Notes under the pieces: model-generated
What the model was told of the DNA's origin: nothing
The model's input: only the letters and a program-made list of their open reading frames with translations
Databases searched by the model: none
Origin: Parvibaculum sp041688015
GTDB lineage: Bacteria; Pseudomonadota; Alphaproteobacteria; Parvibaculales; Parvibaculaceae
Reading direction: 5' to 3'
Length of the DNA stretch: 64,000 bases
Assembly (NCBI GenBank): GCA_041688015.1
Contig: JBDNIY010000014.1
Coordinates: 62,001-126,000 of the forward strand
Translations under genes and position numbers: made by a program
Part shown: piece by piece, positions 8,771 to 17,814 of the stretch
How positions within the stretch are numbered: position 1 is the stretch's first letter
How the letters are laid out: every line of letters starts with the position of its first letter

Positions 8771-10644
8771 CGCGAAGTTCTGTTTCGCGGCGTCATGTGC
8801 TGGCACTAATGGGCACATGTGCGGGTGCAGCGCTGCTCAGTGGAACGCGCGCCTTTGCCGGCGTTGTGCCGGAGGGGCCGCGGCATGGCATGTCGATCTT
8901 TGGCGAACTTAAATATGCCAAGGATTTTGCGCATTTTGATTATGTGAACCCGGATGCGCCCAAAGGCGGCACACTGTCGCAAACATCCGCAAACGGGGCG
9001 TTCAATGCCTCGCTCCTCACCTTCGATACGCTCAATGGCTATATTCTGAAAGGCAATGCGCCGCCGCGCCTTGATCTCATTTTCGATACGCTGATGGTGC
9101 GCGCCTTTGACGAGCCGGATGCTGTCTATGGGCTGGTGGCCGAAAGCGTGGAGATGACGGGGTCAAACACGCTGACGTTCCACTTACGACCAGAAGCGCG
9201 CTTTCACGATGGCACGCCCTTAACGGCCAAAGATGTCTCTTTCTCGTTTGGACTCTTAAAGGACAAGGGCCATCCGCTGATCTCGATTAATTTGCGCGAG
9301 ATGAAGGATGTGAAAGCACTTGATGCCACGACTGTCGAGATCACCTTCACCGGCGAACAGACCCGCGATCTACCGTTGATGATGGCCAGCACGTTGCCGA
9401 TTTTCTCACAAGCCTATTATAGCACGCAGGAATTTGACCAAACGACGTTGGAACCGCCGCTTGGAAGCGGGCCTTACAAGATCGGCACTTTCAAGGTTGG
9501 CGACAATATCAACTATGAGCGCGTGGATAACTATTGGGCGCGCGATCTGAACGTCAATCGCGGGACCTGGAATTTTGAGCGGCTGCGTCTTGAATTCTTC
9601 CGTGATCGCACGGCGGGTTTTGAATCCTTCAGCTCTGGCCACACGTTATTCCGCGAGGAATTCACCTCGAAGGTCTGGGCCACACAATATAATTTTCCCG
9701 CGGTGAAAGACGGTCGCGTTGTGCAACTTATCCTGCCCGATCATACGCCGTCGGGTGCGCAGGGCTGGTTCATCAATGCGCGGCGAGAAAAATTCGCCGA
9801 TCCACGCGTGCGTGAAGCCCTGACGCTCGCCTTTGATTTTGAATGGACGAACAAAAACCTGTTCTACGGCCTCTATTTGCGCACATCGAGTTTCTTTGAA
9901 AACTCGCCAATGCGGGCCGAGGGTCTCCCAAGCGCCGTCGAACTGGCATTGCTCACCCCCTTCCGCAATGAGCTGACGCCCATTGCCTTCGGACCTGCCG
10001 TGGGCGCGCCTGTCAGCGATGGCTCAGGCCAAAATCGTAGATTGCTACGGCGGGCGGCTAAACTGCTAGAGGAAGCAGGCTGGACCATTCAAGATGGGAT
10101 CCGGCGCAATGCTAAGGGCGAAGCGCTGACCATTGAGTTTCTAGGCGATGATCCTGTGTTTCAACGCGTCGAAGGGCCCTACGCAAAAAACCTGCGGCAG
10201 CTTGGCATCGAAGCCAAATCGCGGCTGGTTGATTCCGCACAGTTTCAGGATCGCATCAAATCCTATGACTTCGATTTCACGGTGCAGCGCTATTCTCTGG
10301 GCCTGACGCCGGGGATCGAGATGCGCAGCTATTGGGGATCAGAATTTGCCAATGAACCGGGGAGCCGCAACCTTTGTGGTATCGCCAATCTCGCGATTGA
10401 CGCATTGATTGAACTGGTGATCGCGGCCAAGACGCGCGATGAGCAGATCGTGGCAGCCCGCGCACTTGACCGCTGCCTGCGCGCCGGACACTACTGGGTG
10501 CCGCAGTGGTACAAAGCGAGCTATTCGCTCGCCTTCTGGGATATATATGAACGGCCTGCTGTTGCGCCGCTTTATGATCGTGGTGTGGAGCAAACATGGT
10601 GGGTCAACAAGGACAAGGCCGCAAAGCTGGGGCTTGAGGGGTAA
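8767..10644 (+). CDS. yejA: Second YejA-like solute-binding protein (Tat-like signal)
   Basis: This 625-residue paralogue of the preceding protein shares the same layout (HGMSIFGELKYAKDFAHFDYVN; EARFHDGTPLTAKDVSFSF) but has a different N-terminus. SVSRRHVLALMG has the twin-arginine pattern SRRxxL ahead of a hydrophobic stretch and an AFA-GV cleavage site, so export through Tat is likely. The ATG lies within the ATGA overlap with the first copy, giving translational coupling. The two binding proteins presumably feed one permease and may differ in peptide preference. Confidence 0.9.
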   Translation: MTRSSVSRRHVLALMGTCAGAALLSGTRAFAGVVPEGPRHGMSIFGELKYAKDFAHFDYVNPDAPKGGTLSQTSANGAFNASLLTFDTLNGYILKGNAPPRLDLIFDTLMVRAFDEPDAVYGLVAESVEMTGSNTLTFHLRPEARFHDGTPLTAKDVSFSFGLLKDKGHPLISINLREMKDVKALDATTVEITFTGEQTRDLPLMMASTLPIFSQAYYSTQEFDQTTLEPPLGSGPYKIGTFKVGDNINYERVDNYWARDLNVNRGTWNFERLRLEFFRDRTAGFESFSSGHTLFREEFTSKVWATQYNFPAVKDGRVVQLILPDHTPSGAQGWFINARREKFADPRVREALTLAFDFEWTNKNLFYGLYLRTSSFFENSPMRAEGLPSAVELALLTPFRNELTPIAFGPAVGAPVSDGSGQNRRLLRRAAKLLEEAGWTIQDGIRRNAKGEALTIEFLGDDPVFQRVEGPYAKNLRQLGIEAKSRLVDSAQFQDRIKSYDFDFTVQRYSLGLTPGIEMRSYWGSEFANEPGSRNLCGIANLAIDALIELVIAAKTRDEQIVAARALDRCLRAGHYWVPQWYKASYSLAFWDIYERPAVAPLYDRGVEQTWWVNKDKAAKLGLEG

Positions 10645-10654
10645 GATCGGATCT

Positions 10655-11761
10655 ATGGCGGCCTATATCCTCCGACGCCTATTGCTGATGGTGCCGACCA
10701 TTCTTGGCATTATGGCTTTAAGTTTTCTGCTGGTGCAATTTGCGCCGGGCGGTCCTATCGAACGCATCGTTGCGCAATTGTCAGGCACGGAAATTTCAGC
10801 CACAGCGCGCATTGGCGGCTCGTCGTCTGGCGATTTTGCACAAGGTGGCGCAGGCGGTGTCGATGCAGCGCTGAGCAGTAAATATCGCGGAGCGCGCGGG
10901 CTCGACCCTGAATTCATCAAGCAGCTTGAAGTGCAGTTCGGCTTCGACAAGCCTTGGTATGAGCGCTTTGGCAAGATGGTCTGGGATTATGCCCGGTTTG
11001 ATTTCGGCACCAGCTATTTTCGCGATGTGAAGGTGCTGGACCTCGTGGCCGAAAAATTGCCCGTGTCGATTTCGCTCGGCCTATGGGCGACACTGATCAC
11101 CTATCTAGTGTCGATCCCGCTTGGCATTCGCAAGGCAGTCTCAGATGGATCGCGCTTTGATCTATGGACAAGTGCCGCGATTATTGTCGGCTATGCCATT
11201 CCAGGTTTTCTCTTCGCGGTCTTTCTGATCGTTATTTTTGCTGGTGGTTCGTTTTACAATATCTTCCCGTTACGTGGGCTCACGTCCGACAATTGGTCGG
11301 ACATGAGTTGGGCCATGCGCATCATTGACTATCTCTGGCACATCGTTTTGCCCGTGACGGCGCTGGTGATCGGTTCATTTGCAACCACGTCACTACTCAC
11401 CAAGAATTCTTTTTTGGATGAAATCAAAAAGCAATATGTGATGACGGCGCGCGCCAAGGGGCTCAATGAGACCCAAGTGCTTTACGGCCATGTGTTTCGC
11501 AATGCCATGCTGATTGTCATTGCGGGCTTTCCCGGTGCTTTCATTGGAGCCTTCTTTACAGGCTCGCTGCTGATCGAAACGATTTTCTCGCTCGACGGCC
11601 TTGGGCTTCTCTCTTACGAATCCATCGTCAACCGCGATTATCCCGTGGTCTTTGCCACGATCTATATTTTTGGATTGATAGGACTTTGCATCACACTTGT
11701 AAGCGACCTCACCTATACATGGGTAGACCCGCGTATCGACTTTGAAACGCGGGAGGTGTGA
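10655..11761 (+). CDS. yejB: Peptide ABC transporter permease YejB
   Basis: The protein (368 aa) is an inner-membrane subunit with an N-terminal transmembrane segment (AAYILRRLLLMVPTILGIM), a long periplasmic insert rich in Gly/Ser at about 40-80, and five further membrane segments. The cytoplasmic coupling motif for the ATPase is KQYVMTARAKGLNETQVLYGH near 265-285. The start at ATG 10655, 10 bp after yejA2, matches the family; a longer frame from 10439 overlaps yejA2 and is rejected. It pairs with YejE as the heteromeric channel. Confidence 0.94.
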   Translation: MAAYILRRLLLMVPTILGIMALSFLLVQFAPGGPIERIVAQLSGTEISATARIGGSSSGDFAQGGAGGVDAALSSKYRGARGLDPEFIKQLEVQFGFDKPWYERFGKMVWDYARFDFGTSYFRDVKVLDLVAEKLPVSISLGLWATLITYLVSIPLGIRKAVSDGSRFDLWTSAAIIVGYAIPGFLFAVFLIVIFAGGSFYNIFPLRGLTSDNWSDMSWAMRIIDYLWHIVLPVTALVIGSFATTSLLTKNSFLDEIKKQYVMTARAKGLNETQVLYGHVFRNAMLIVIAGFPGAFIGAFFTGSLLIETIFSLDGLGLLSYESIVNRDYPVVFATIYIFGLIGLCITLVSDLTYTWVDPRIDFETREV

Positions 11762-11763
11762 AG

Positions 11764-12816
11764 ATGCGTCTCTCCTCGCTGTTCAAATTTCGTATGAGCC
11801 CGATCAATCATCGGCGCTGGCAGAACTTCAAAGCGAACAAGCGTGGTTATTGGTGCTTGTGGATTTTTCTGGCGCTGTTCACGCTATCATTGTTTGCTGA
11901 ATTCATCGCCAATGATCGCCCACTGATCGTCATCTTTCACGGCGAGCTCTATACGCCGGTGTTCGTTGCCTATCCCGAGACCGCATTTGGCGGTGAGTTT
12001 CAAACGGCGGCGGATTATCGCGACCCTTATGTACAAAGTCTCATCAAGGATGCGGGCGGCACAATCGTCTGGCCCATCATCCGCTATGACTATCGAACCA
12101 TCAATCTCAACCTGCCAGTTCCTGCCCCTGCTCCGCCCTCGCTTGAAAACTGGCTGGGGACAGACGACCAAGCGCGCGACGTGACGGCGCGGCTCATTTA
12201 TGGTTTCCGCATCTCCGTTTTGTTTGGGCTGGTGCTGACCATTGCCTCATCGATCATCGGTGTGGCAGCCGGTGCGGTACAGGGCTACTTCGGCGGCTGG
12301 ACAGATTTGCTATTTCAGCGCTTCATTGAAATCTGGACGAGTGTGCCGACACTTTATCTGTTGATCATCATTGCTGCTGTGATCGAACCCAATTTCTGGA
12401 TTTTGCTTGGCATATTGCTGGCGTTCAATTGGGTGTCGCTGGTGGGCGTCGTGCGAGCAGAATTTTTGCGCGGGCGGAACTTTGAATATGTCAAAGCAGC
12501 GCGCGCGCTAGGGCTCAATGATACGACGATCATGTTTAAACATTTGCTCCCCAATGCCATGGTGGCGGCGCTGACCTTCATGCCCTTCATTCTCAATTCC
12601 TCGATCACGACGCTAACCTCACTCGATTTTCTGGGGTTCGGCTTGCCACCCGGCTCACCCTCGCTTGGCGAATTGCTGGCGCAAGGCAAATCCAATCTAC
12701 AAGCGCCATGGCTCGGGTTTTCAGGATTTTTTTCCATCGCCATCATGTTGAGCTTGCTCATTTTCATTGGCGAGGCGGTGCGCGATGCCTTTGATCCGCG
12801 CAAGGTGCTGCAATGA
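11764..12816 (+). CDS. yejE: Peptide ABC transporter permease YejE
   Basis: This 350-residue inner-membrane subunit has the long N-terminal periplasmic region typical of YejE (PIIRYDYRTINLNLP...ENWLGTDDQARDVTARLIYGFR) and a C-terminal permease domain with the coupling motif FEYVKAARALGLNDTTIMFKHLLPNA. ATG 11764 is preferred because GGGAGG (11751-11756) is 7 nt away; a GTG at 11758 overlaps the yejB stop but would be only 1 nt from that site. The 3' end overlaps yejF by ATGA. Confidence 0.93.
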   Translation: MRLSSLFKFRMSPINHRRWQNFKANKRGYWCLWIFLALFTLSLFAEFIANDRPLIVIFHGELYTPVFVAYPETAFGGEFQTAADYRDPYVQSLIKDAGGTIVWPIIRYDYRTINLNLPVPAPAPPSLENWLGTDDQARDVTARLIYGFRISVLFGLVLTIASSIIGVAAGAVQGYFGGWTDLLFQRFIEIWTSVPTLYLLIIIAAVIEPNFWILLGILLAFNWVSLVGVVRAEFLRGRNFEYVKAARALGLNDTTIMFKHLLPNAMVAALTFMPFILNSSITTLTSLDFLGFGLPPGSPSLGELLAQGKSNLQAPWLGFSGFFSIAIMLSLLIFIGEAVRDAFDPRKVLQ

Positions 12817-14441
12817 ACGCCCCTTTGCTTGAGGTCAAAGACCTCTCGGTGGCATTTCGCGGCGAGAGCGGCGTGAATGTGGCGGTCAACCGCATATCGT
12901 TCAGCCTCATGCCCGGCGAAACGCTGGCGCTGGTGGGTGAAAGCGGATCGGGAAAATCTGTCTCGGCCCTGTCGATCCTACAATTGTTGCCCTATCCGCA
13001 GGCCTCACATCCGTCTGGCGAAATTCTGATCGATGGCAAAAACCTTGTCGGCGCGGACGACAAAACCTTGCGAACCATCCGTGGCAATCGCATTTCTATG
13101 GTCTTTCAGGAGCCGATGACGTCGCTTAATCCGCTGCATACAATCGAGCGGCAAGTAGGCGAAATGTTGATCCTGCACAAGGGTCTGCGTGGAAGCGCTG
13201 TCAAGGCGCGTGTGATTGAATTGCTGACCAAAGTCGGCATTCCCGATCCAGCATCAAGGCTCGACGCCTATCCGCATCAATTGTCCGGTGGGCAGCGCCA
13301 GCGCGTGATGATCGCCATGGCGCTCGCCAATGAGCCCGATATGCTGATCGCCGACGAGCCGACGACAGCGCTTGATGTGACGGTGCAGGCGCAAATTTTA
13401 GATCTGCTGCTCGACCTCAAGCGCGAAACAGGCATGGCACTATTGCTCATCACGCATGATCTGGGTGTGGTGCGGAAGATGGCCGATCGCGTGTGCGTGA
13501 TGACGGGCGGTGAGATCGTCGAGGCAGGCGCAACCGAGGATGTCTTCACCACGCCGAAACACGCTTACACAAAGCATTTGATGGCATCGGAACCCAAGGG
13601 CCGCGCGCTGGGGCGCCCGGTCGATGGCCCCGTTATCATGGAAGCTGACGATCTCAAGGTTTGGTTTCCCGTGAAACGCGGCTTTTTGCGCAAGACAGTG
13701 GACCATATCAAGGCCGTGGACGGCGTGTCGTTGACACTTCGGCAGGGGCGGACGCTCGGCATAGTGGGCGAAAGTGGATCGGGTAAAACAACGCTGGGGC
13801 TTGCCATACTGCGGTTGGTTTCGAGTGAAGGCGCGATCCGTTTTGAGGGTCAGGACATTCAAGGCCTGAAATCAAAAGCCCTGCGGCCGTTGCGGCGCCA
13901 TATGCAGATTGTTTTTCAGGACCCTTATGGCTCGCTTAGTCCGCGCATGTCGGTAGGGCAGATTGTAGAAGAAGGCCTCATCGTGCAGCAGCTTGGTTTG
14001 AGCGCAAACGAGCGACGCACGCTCGTAGCGCAAGCGCTGAGTGAGGTTGGCCTTCCGCCCGATGCGATGGACCGCTATCCACATGAATTTTCTGGTGGGC
14101 AGCGACAACGCGTTGCTGTTGCACGCGCCATGGCGCTGAAACCGCGCTTTGTCATGCTGGACGAGCCGACATCGGCCCTCGACATGTCGGTACAGGCACA
14201 GATTGTCGATTTGCTGCGCGATCTGCAGCGCGCGCACAATCTTGCCTATCTCTTCATCAGCCATGATCTGCGTGTGGTGCGGGCATTGGCCGACGACATC
14301 ATGGTGATGCGGGGCGGCAAAGTGGTGGAAGCTGGCACGGCAGACGAAGTGTTTGACGCGCCGAAGACCGACTATACGAAGGCGTTACTCGCGGCGGCCT
14401 TTGACTTGCGCGCAGCCCCAACAGATGTGGTGAACGCCTGA
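12813..14441 (+). CDS. yejF: Dual ATPase of the peptide ABC importer, YejF
   Basis: The 542-residue protein contains two complete ABC ATPase domains fused head to tail. Each has Walker A GESGSGKS/T (near residues 43 and 319), an ABC signature (LSGGQRQRV and FSGGQRQRV) and a Walker B with DEPT. It energises the YejB-YejE channel from the cytoplasm. The start codon overlaps the yejE stop. It ends the yejAABEF operon; 49 bp of unremarkable sequence separate it from the convergent NlpC/P60 gene. Confidence 0.95.
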   Translation: MNAPLLEVKDLSVAFRGESGVNVAVNRISFSLMPGETLALVGESGSGKSVSALSILQLLPYPQASHPSGEILIDGKNLVGADDKTLRTIRGNRISMVFQEPMTSLNPLHTIERQVGEMLILHKGLRGSAVKARVIELLTKVGIPDPASRLDAYPHQLSGGQRQRVMIAMALANEPDMLIADEPTTALDVTVQAQILDLLLDLKRETGMALLLITHDLGVVRKMADRVCVMTGGEIVEAGATEDVFTTPKHAYTKHLMASEPKGRALGRPVDGPVIMEADDLKVWFPVKRGFLRKTVDHIKAVDGVSLTLRQGRTLGIVGESGSGKTTLGLAILRLVSSEGAIRFEGQDIQGLKSKALRPLRRHMQIVFQDPYGSLSPRMSVGQIVEEGLIVQQLGLSANERRTLVAQALSEVGLPPDAMDRYPHEFSGGQRQRVAVARAMALKPRFVMLDEPTSALDMSVQAQIVDLLRDLQRAHNLAYLFISHDLRVVRALADDIMVMRGGKVVEAGTADEVFDAPKTDYTKALLAAAFDLRAAPTDVVNA

Positions 14442-14490
14442 GGATCAGGGAACGCACCGCTTAGTCATGCTATGGATCGCCCCAAAGATT

Positions 14491-15357
14491 TTATCGCTGG
14501 GCTAGGCGTCTTACACTTGTGACATGACCGGCGCTGCGGGCGATGCGAGACATGGCAATATCGAGACGTTCGACATCGACGCGCATGTGAAACGCATTGG
14601 CGTGGATCAGGTGTTCGCCATCCAGCATGATGCCGACATGACCTTTCCAAAAAACCAGATCGCCGCGCATCAGCGTTGTAAAATTAATCGGCTCTGGCAA
14701 AGGCTCGCCAAGCGTCGCCTCTTGCATGTCTGTATCGCGGAGCGAAGAAATGCCCGCCCGCTCAAGGGCGGCTTGCACAAGGCCGGAACAATCGAGCCCC
14801 AAACTGTCGCGCCCACCCCACAGATAGGGTGTGCCACGCAGTTCTTCTGCCACCGACACGAAATCGCGGACGTGCGCGCCCACAGGGGCAAGATGATTGG
14901 TGAACATCCAGCCGCCGCGCTCGATCTCGCTATAGTCGCCGCGCGCGCCGATAATTCTCACCTTGGTGTTGAGACCGAGAGGTGTCGCTGGGCGAGATTT
15001 GAGATCGGGTTTCGGAAAGACAAAACTTCGCAGCGAGGCCACCACATGAGTGGGGCGATATAGGCGCGGGTCAATGGCGCTGAGCTCTAAATAGCCAACA
15101 TAATCGTCTTGTGCCGACTGACCGAAGGCCCAACCATCCTTTTCTTCATAGACCCGGAAGATTTCGCCAAACAGAAGCTGCGTTTCCATTGGGGCATCGT
15201 CATATGGCTCACGCAGAAGCGGCACACACGGCTCCTTTACCTGCATGTCTTCGCCATCGACAAAGCGGCTCGCCTCGACCTCACCACGCAGATGGGCGGC
15301 TGCCAGATCGTCCCGGTAGAGATTGATACGTCGATCAGGCTTGCCCGCGTGTGTCAT
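14491..15357 (-). CDS. NlpC/P60 (C40) cell-wall peptidase with SH3 domains
   Basis: This 288-residue protein carries two SH3-like modules (about residues 40-95 and 120-160) followed by an NlpC/P60 papain-like domain. The catalytic Cys is in LDCSGLVQAAL, the His in GHVGIML, and a third polar residue is likely His/Asn in LIHANAFH. Such enzymes cut D-gamma-Glu-diaminopimelate bonds in peptidoglycan peptides. No signal peptide is visible, which suits a cytoplasmic recycling role beside an aminopeptidase. Its start overlaps the small HTH gene by ATGA. Confidence 0.9.
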   Translation of the reverse strand: MTHAGKPDRRINLYRDDLAAAHLRGEVEASRFVDGEDMQVKEPCVPLLREPYDDAPMETQLLFGEIFRVYEEKDGWAFGQSAQDDYVGYLELSAIDPRLYRPTHVVASLRSFVFPKPDLKSRPATPLGLNTKVRIIGARGDYSEIERGGWMFTNHLAPVGAHVRDFVSVAEELRGTPYLWGGRDSLGLDCSGLVQAALERAGISSLRDTDMQEATLGEPLPEPINFTTLMRGDLVFWKGHVGIMLDGEHLIHANAFHMRVDVERLDIAMSRIARSAGHVTSVRRLAQR

Positions 15358-15605
15358 GCATTGAGCCTTCCAGCGCGCTCAGCCACAAGCTCGCCCAATG
15401 TATCAAGGGCGCGGGTGATGGCGGGTTTGGAGACATTCAAGGACAGAGCCAGACCACGCACGGTATGGGGTGGCGGCGTCAGATAGACCGTCAGCAAAAT
15501 GGCTAATTGGCGCGACGACAAATCTGGGCCATCACGGCGCACGGTTTCCAACACAACATTTTGCCAAAGCGCCAATGCTTGCACCGGCTTCATCTCCAAA
15601 GCCAT
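15354..15605 (-). CDS. Small MarR-like winged-helix protein lacking the wing
   Basis: The 83-residue product has a clear helix-turn-helix region (SSRQLAILLTVYL, then TVRGLALSLNVSKPAITRALDTLGEL), as in a small MarR-like family found beside NlpC/P60 genes in rhizobia. After LGEL the frame ends quickly (VAERAGRLNA), so the basic beta-wing and final helix expected of MarR proteins are missing. The stop overlaps the NlpC/P60 start. It may be a natural short form or a 3'-truncated gene kept for translational coupling. Confidence 0.7.
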   Translation of the reverse strand: MALEMKPVQALALWQNVVLETVRRDGPDLSSRQLAILLTVYLTPPPHTVRGLALSLNVSKPAITRALDTLGELVAERAGRLNA

Positions 15606-15668
15606 AGGCCCCCGTTTCCAACCAACTTGTTTCGCTCCCGGATCAGTCTAGCGGGACTCTGCCAAGGG

Positions 15669-17042
15669 TCAACCGAAGCGGGTTTTGAGGAGGCTATAGA
15701 GCGCGCGGATGGCCTGCGCTTCGCCGCCGACAGGTCGGCCAGGTCTCGGCTTCGGCATCCAGCCATAGACATCAAAATGCACCCAGGCTTTTGACTTTTC
15801 GATGAAGCGAGCAAGAAAAAGTGCCGCCGTGATCGAACCGGCGAAAGGACCATCGGAGACATTATTCAAGTCAGCGACCTTACTATCGAGCCAACCATCA
15901 TAAGGCTTCCAAAGCGGCATCCGCCAAAGAGGATCAGATTGCGCGAGCGCGGCACTGGCGATCTCAGCGGCCAAGCTATCATCATGCGTATAGAATGGCG
16001 GCAGGTCTGGCCCAAGCGCGGTGCGCGCAGCCCCTGTCAGTGTCGCCATATCGATCACGATATCTGGCGCTTCGCTGTCCGCCTCAGCCAAAGCGTCAGC
16101 CAAGATCAGGCGGCCCTCGGCATCGGTATTGCCTATCTCTACCGCCAAGCCTTTGCGGCTTTTCAAAACGTCACTTGGGCGGAAAGCATTTCCTGCAACG
16201 TTATTTTCAACCGCAGGAATGAGAACACGCAAACGAATGTCGAGTTTAGCCCCCATCAAAAGATCGGCTAATGCCAAAACATTGGCCGCACCGCCCATAT
16301 CTTTCTTCATCAAAAGCATGCCGCTTGGCGGCTTGAGATCAAGTCCACCAGTATCAAAGCACACGCCTTTGCCCACCAGTGTCACTTTGGGCGCATCAGC
16401 GCGGCCCCAAGTGAAGTCGATGAGGCGCGGCGCAACTTCAGCGGCGCGCCCGACAGCATGGATCATCGGATAGTTTTGCGTCAGCAGATCATTGCCAACA
16501 ATGACGCGAGACACTGCGCCATGCGATTGGGCGACAGCGAGTGCGGCATCAGCGAGGTCTGCCGGGCTCATGTCATTGGTGGGTGTATTGATAAGGTCGC
16601 GGACCAGAAAAATGGCCTTGGTGAGGCGGCTCACCTCTTCGCCGTCAACACCGTCGGGTAGAATGAGCCGAGGATGCTCGCGGCTGCGAGCGGCGTAAAG
16701 ATTGAAATGATAGGTGCCCAGCGCAAAGCCCAACACCGCGTTGTCAGCGCCAGCACCAAGCGTGTCTGCTAGACGGTAGGTACGAAGCGGCAGCACCGAG
16801 GCAAGCGCACCGGTGACAAAAGGATCCGAACCGTCGCCGATGCCCAAAAGTGCGCCAGAAAGGCCGCCGGAGCCGTCTGGGAGCAAAAGCACCTTGCCAG
16901 CCTCAGCTTTGAAACCGGAGGTTTCGACCCAAGCGGCTCTGGCACCTGCATGTTCTGCGCACCAGTGTTTTAGTTCAGATGCACGCACCAGCCAGACCGG
17001 CGTTGCCCCTGCATCCTTAGAAGAAATAAAAATATCGAGCAT
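15669..17042 (-). CDS. M17 family leucyl aminopeptidase
   Basis: This 457-residue cytosolic metallopeptidase removes N-terminal residues from peptides. Two-metal ligands and catalytic residues sit in VGKGVCFDTGGLDLKP (Lys, Asp), MKKDMGGAA, and the family signature NTDAEGRLILADAL; Arg of the last motif binds the transition state. The N-terminal domain is smaller than in E. coli PepA. It precedes the HTH and NlpC/P60 genes in the same direction, so the three may form a peptide/muropeptide recycling unit. It is divergent from a GST gene with a 94-bp shared promoter region. Confidence 0.93.
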   Translation of the reverse strand: MLDIFISSKDAGATPVWLVRASELKHWCAEHAGARAAWVETSGFKAEAGKVLLLPDGSGGLSGALLGIGDGSDPFVTGALASVLPLRTYRLADTLGAGADNAVLGFALGTYHFNLYAARSREHPRLILPDGVDGEEVSRLTKAIFLVRDLINTPTNDMSPADLADAALAVAQSHGAVSRVIVGNDLLTQNYPMIHAVGRAAEVAPRLIDFTWGRADAPKVTLVGKGVCFDTGGLDLKPPSGMLLMKKDMGGAANVLALADLLMGAKLDIRLRVLIPAVENNVAGNAFRPSDVLKSRKGLAVEIGNTDAEGRLILADALAEADSEAPDIVIDMATLTGAARTALGPDLPPFYTHDDSLAAEIASAALAQSDPLWRMPLWKPYDGWLDSKVADLNNVSDGPFAGSITAALFLARFIEKSKAWVHFDVYGWMPKPRPGRPVGGEAQAIRALYSLLKTRFG

Positions 17043-17136
17043 TGAAGCCTCAAACTAGCGTCGCATTGGCGCTACCAAGATATTATAGAGTGGATATGGG
17101 CCCTGCAACGGGCACATTACAGAGGGAGACTTGTAG

Positions 17137-17814
17137 ATGGCGGCGGCAATTTTTGGGTTGGTGATCGGCGACAAGAGTTGGTCGTCGTGGAGTCTGAGAC
17201 CTTGGATTGCGATGAAGGTCGCTGACATCCCCTTTGACGAAATCCATATCCGGCTCAGGCAGGACGATACCAAGAACCAAATTCTTGCCCATTCGCCCTC
17301 GGGACAGGTGCCCGCGCTGAAATGGCGTGGTGAGGTCATTTCAGATTCGTTGGCGATCTGTGAAACCATCGCCGATCTTTACCCCGAAAAGTCACTCTGG
17401 CCATCTGACCCTGTGGCACGCGCTACCGCCCGCAGCGTGGCGGCCCAGATGCATTCAGGTTTTGTCGATCTCAGGCGTGACATGCCGATGGATGTGCTGA
17501 ACCGCTATCCCGGCGAAGGCCACAGCGAGAGCGCACTAGCCGCTGTGCGCCGCGTCATCGAAATCTGGTGCGAGGCGCGAACGAAATTTGGCAAAGGAGC
17601 GCCTAAGGACAATGGCTTTTTGTTCGGGGCCTTCTCAATTGCAGATGCGATGTTTGCGCCGGTAATCAGCCGGTTTGAAACCTATGCCGTCGATCTGGGT
17701 GCCTTGGGCGATAATAGCGACATTGCCGAAGCCTATATGAAGACCATGCTGGCGCTGCCGACCTATGCCGAATGGATGGCGGGCGCAAAGGCGGAGGTGG
17801 CGGCACGCGGTTAG
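17137..17814 (+). CDS. Glutathione S-transferase family protein
   Basis: This 225-residue protein has an N-terminal thioredoxin-like fold with WSSWSLRPWIAMK (active-site Ser region), SPSGQVPAL (cis-Pro) and ISDSLAICETIADLYPE (glutathione gamma-Glu contact), followed by an all-helical C-terminal domain with FGAFSIADAMFAPV. It probably conjugates or reduces small electrophiles; the substrate is unknown. It starts with ATG 17137 after an AGAGGGAGA ribosome site. Its stop overlaps by three bases the stop of the convergent TAXI gene. Confidence 0.9.
   Translation: MAAAIFGLVIGDKSWSSWSLRPWIAMKVADIPFDEIHIRLRQDDTKNQILAHSPSGQVPALKWRGEVISDSLAICETIADLYPEKSLWPSDPVARATARSVAAQMHSGFVDLRRDMPMDVLNRYPGEGHSESALAAVRRVIEIWCEARTKFGKGAPKDNGFLFGAFSIADAMFAPVISRFETYAVDLGALGDNSDIAEAYMKTMLALPTYAEWMAGAKAEVAARG

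Noticed and set aside
10439..10654. Longer start for yejB inside yejA2
   Set aside because: The first 72 codons encode no YejB-like sequence; ATG 10655 matches the family N-terminus.
17043..17136. Named promoter between the M17 peptidase and GST genes
   Set aside because: No clear -35/-10 pair on either strand; only the divergent arrangement implies a promoter.
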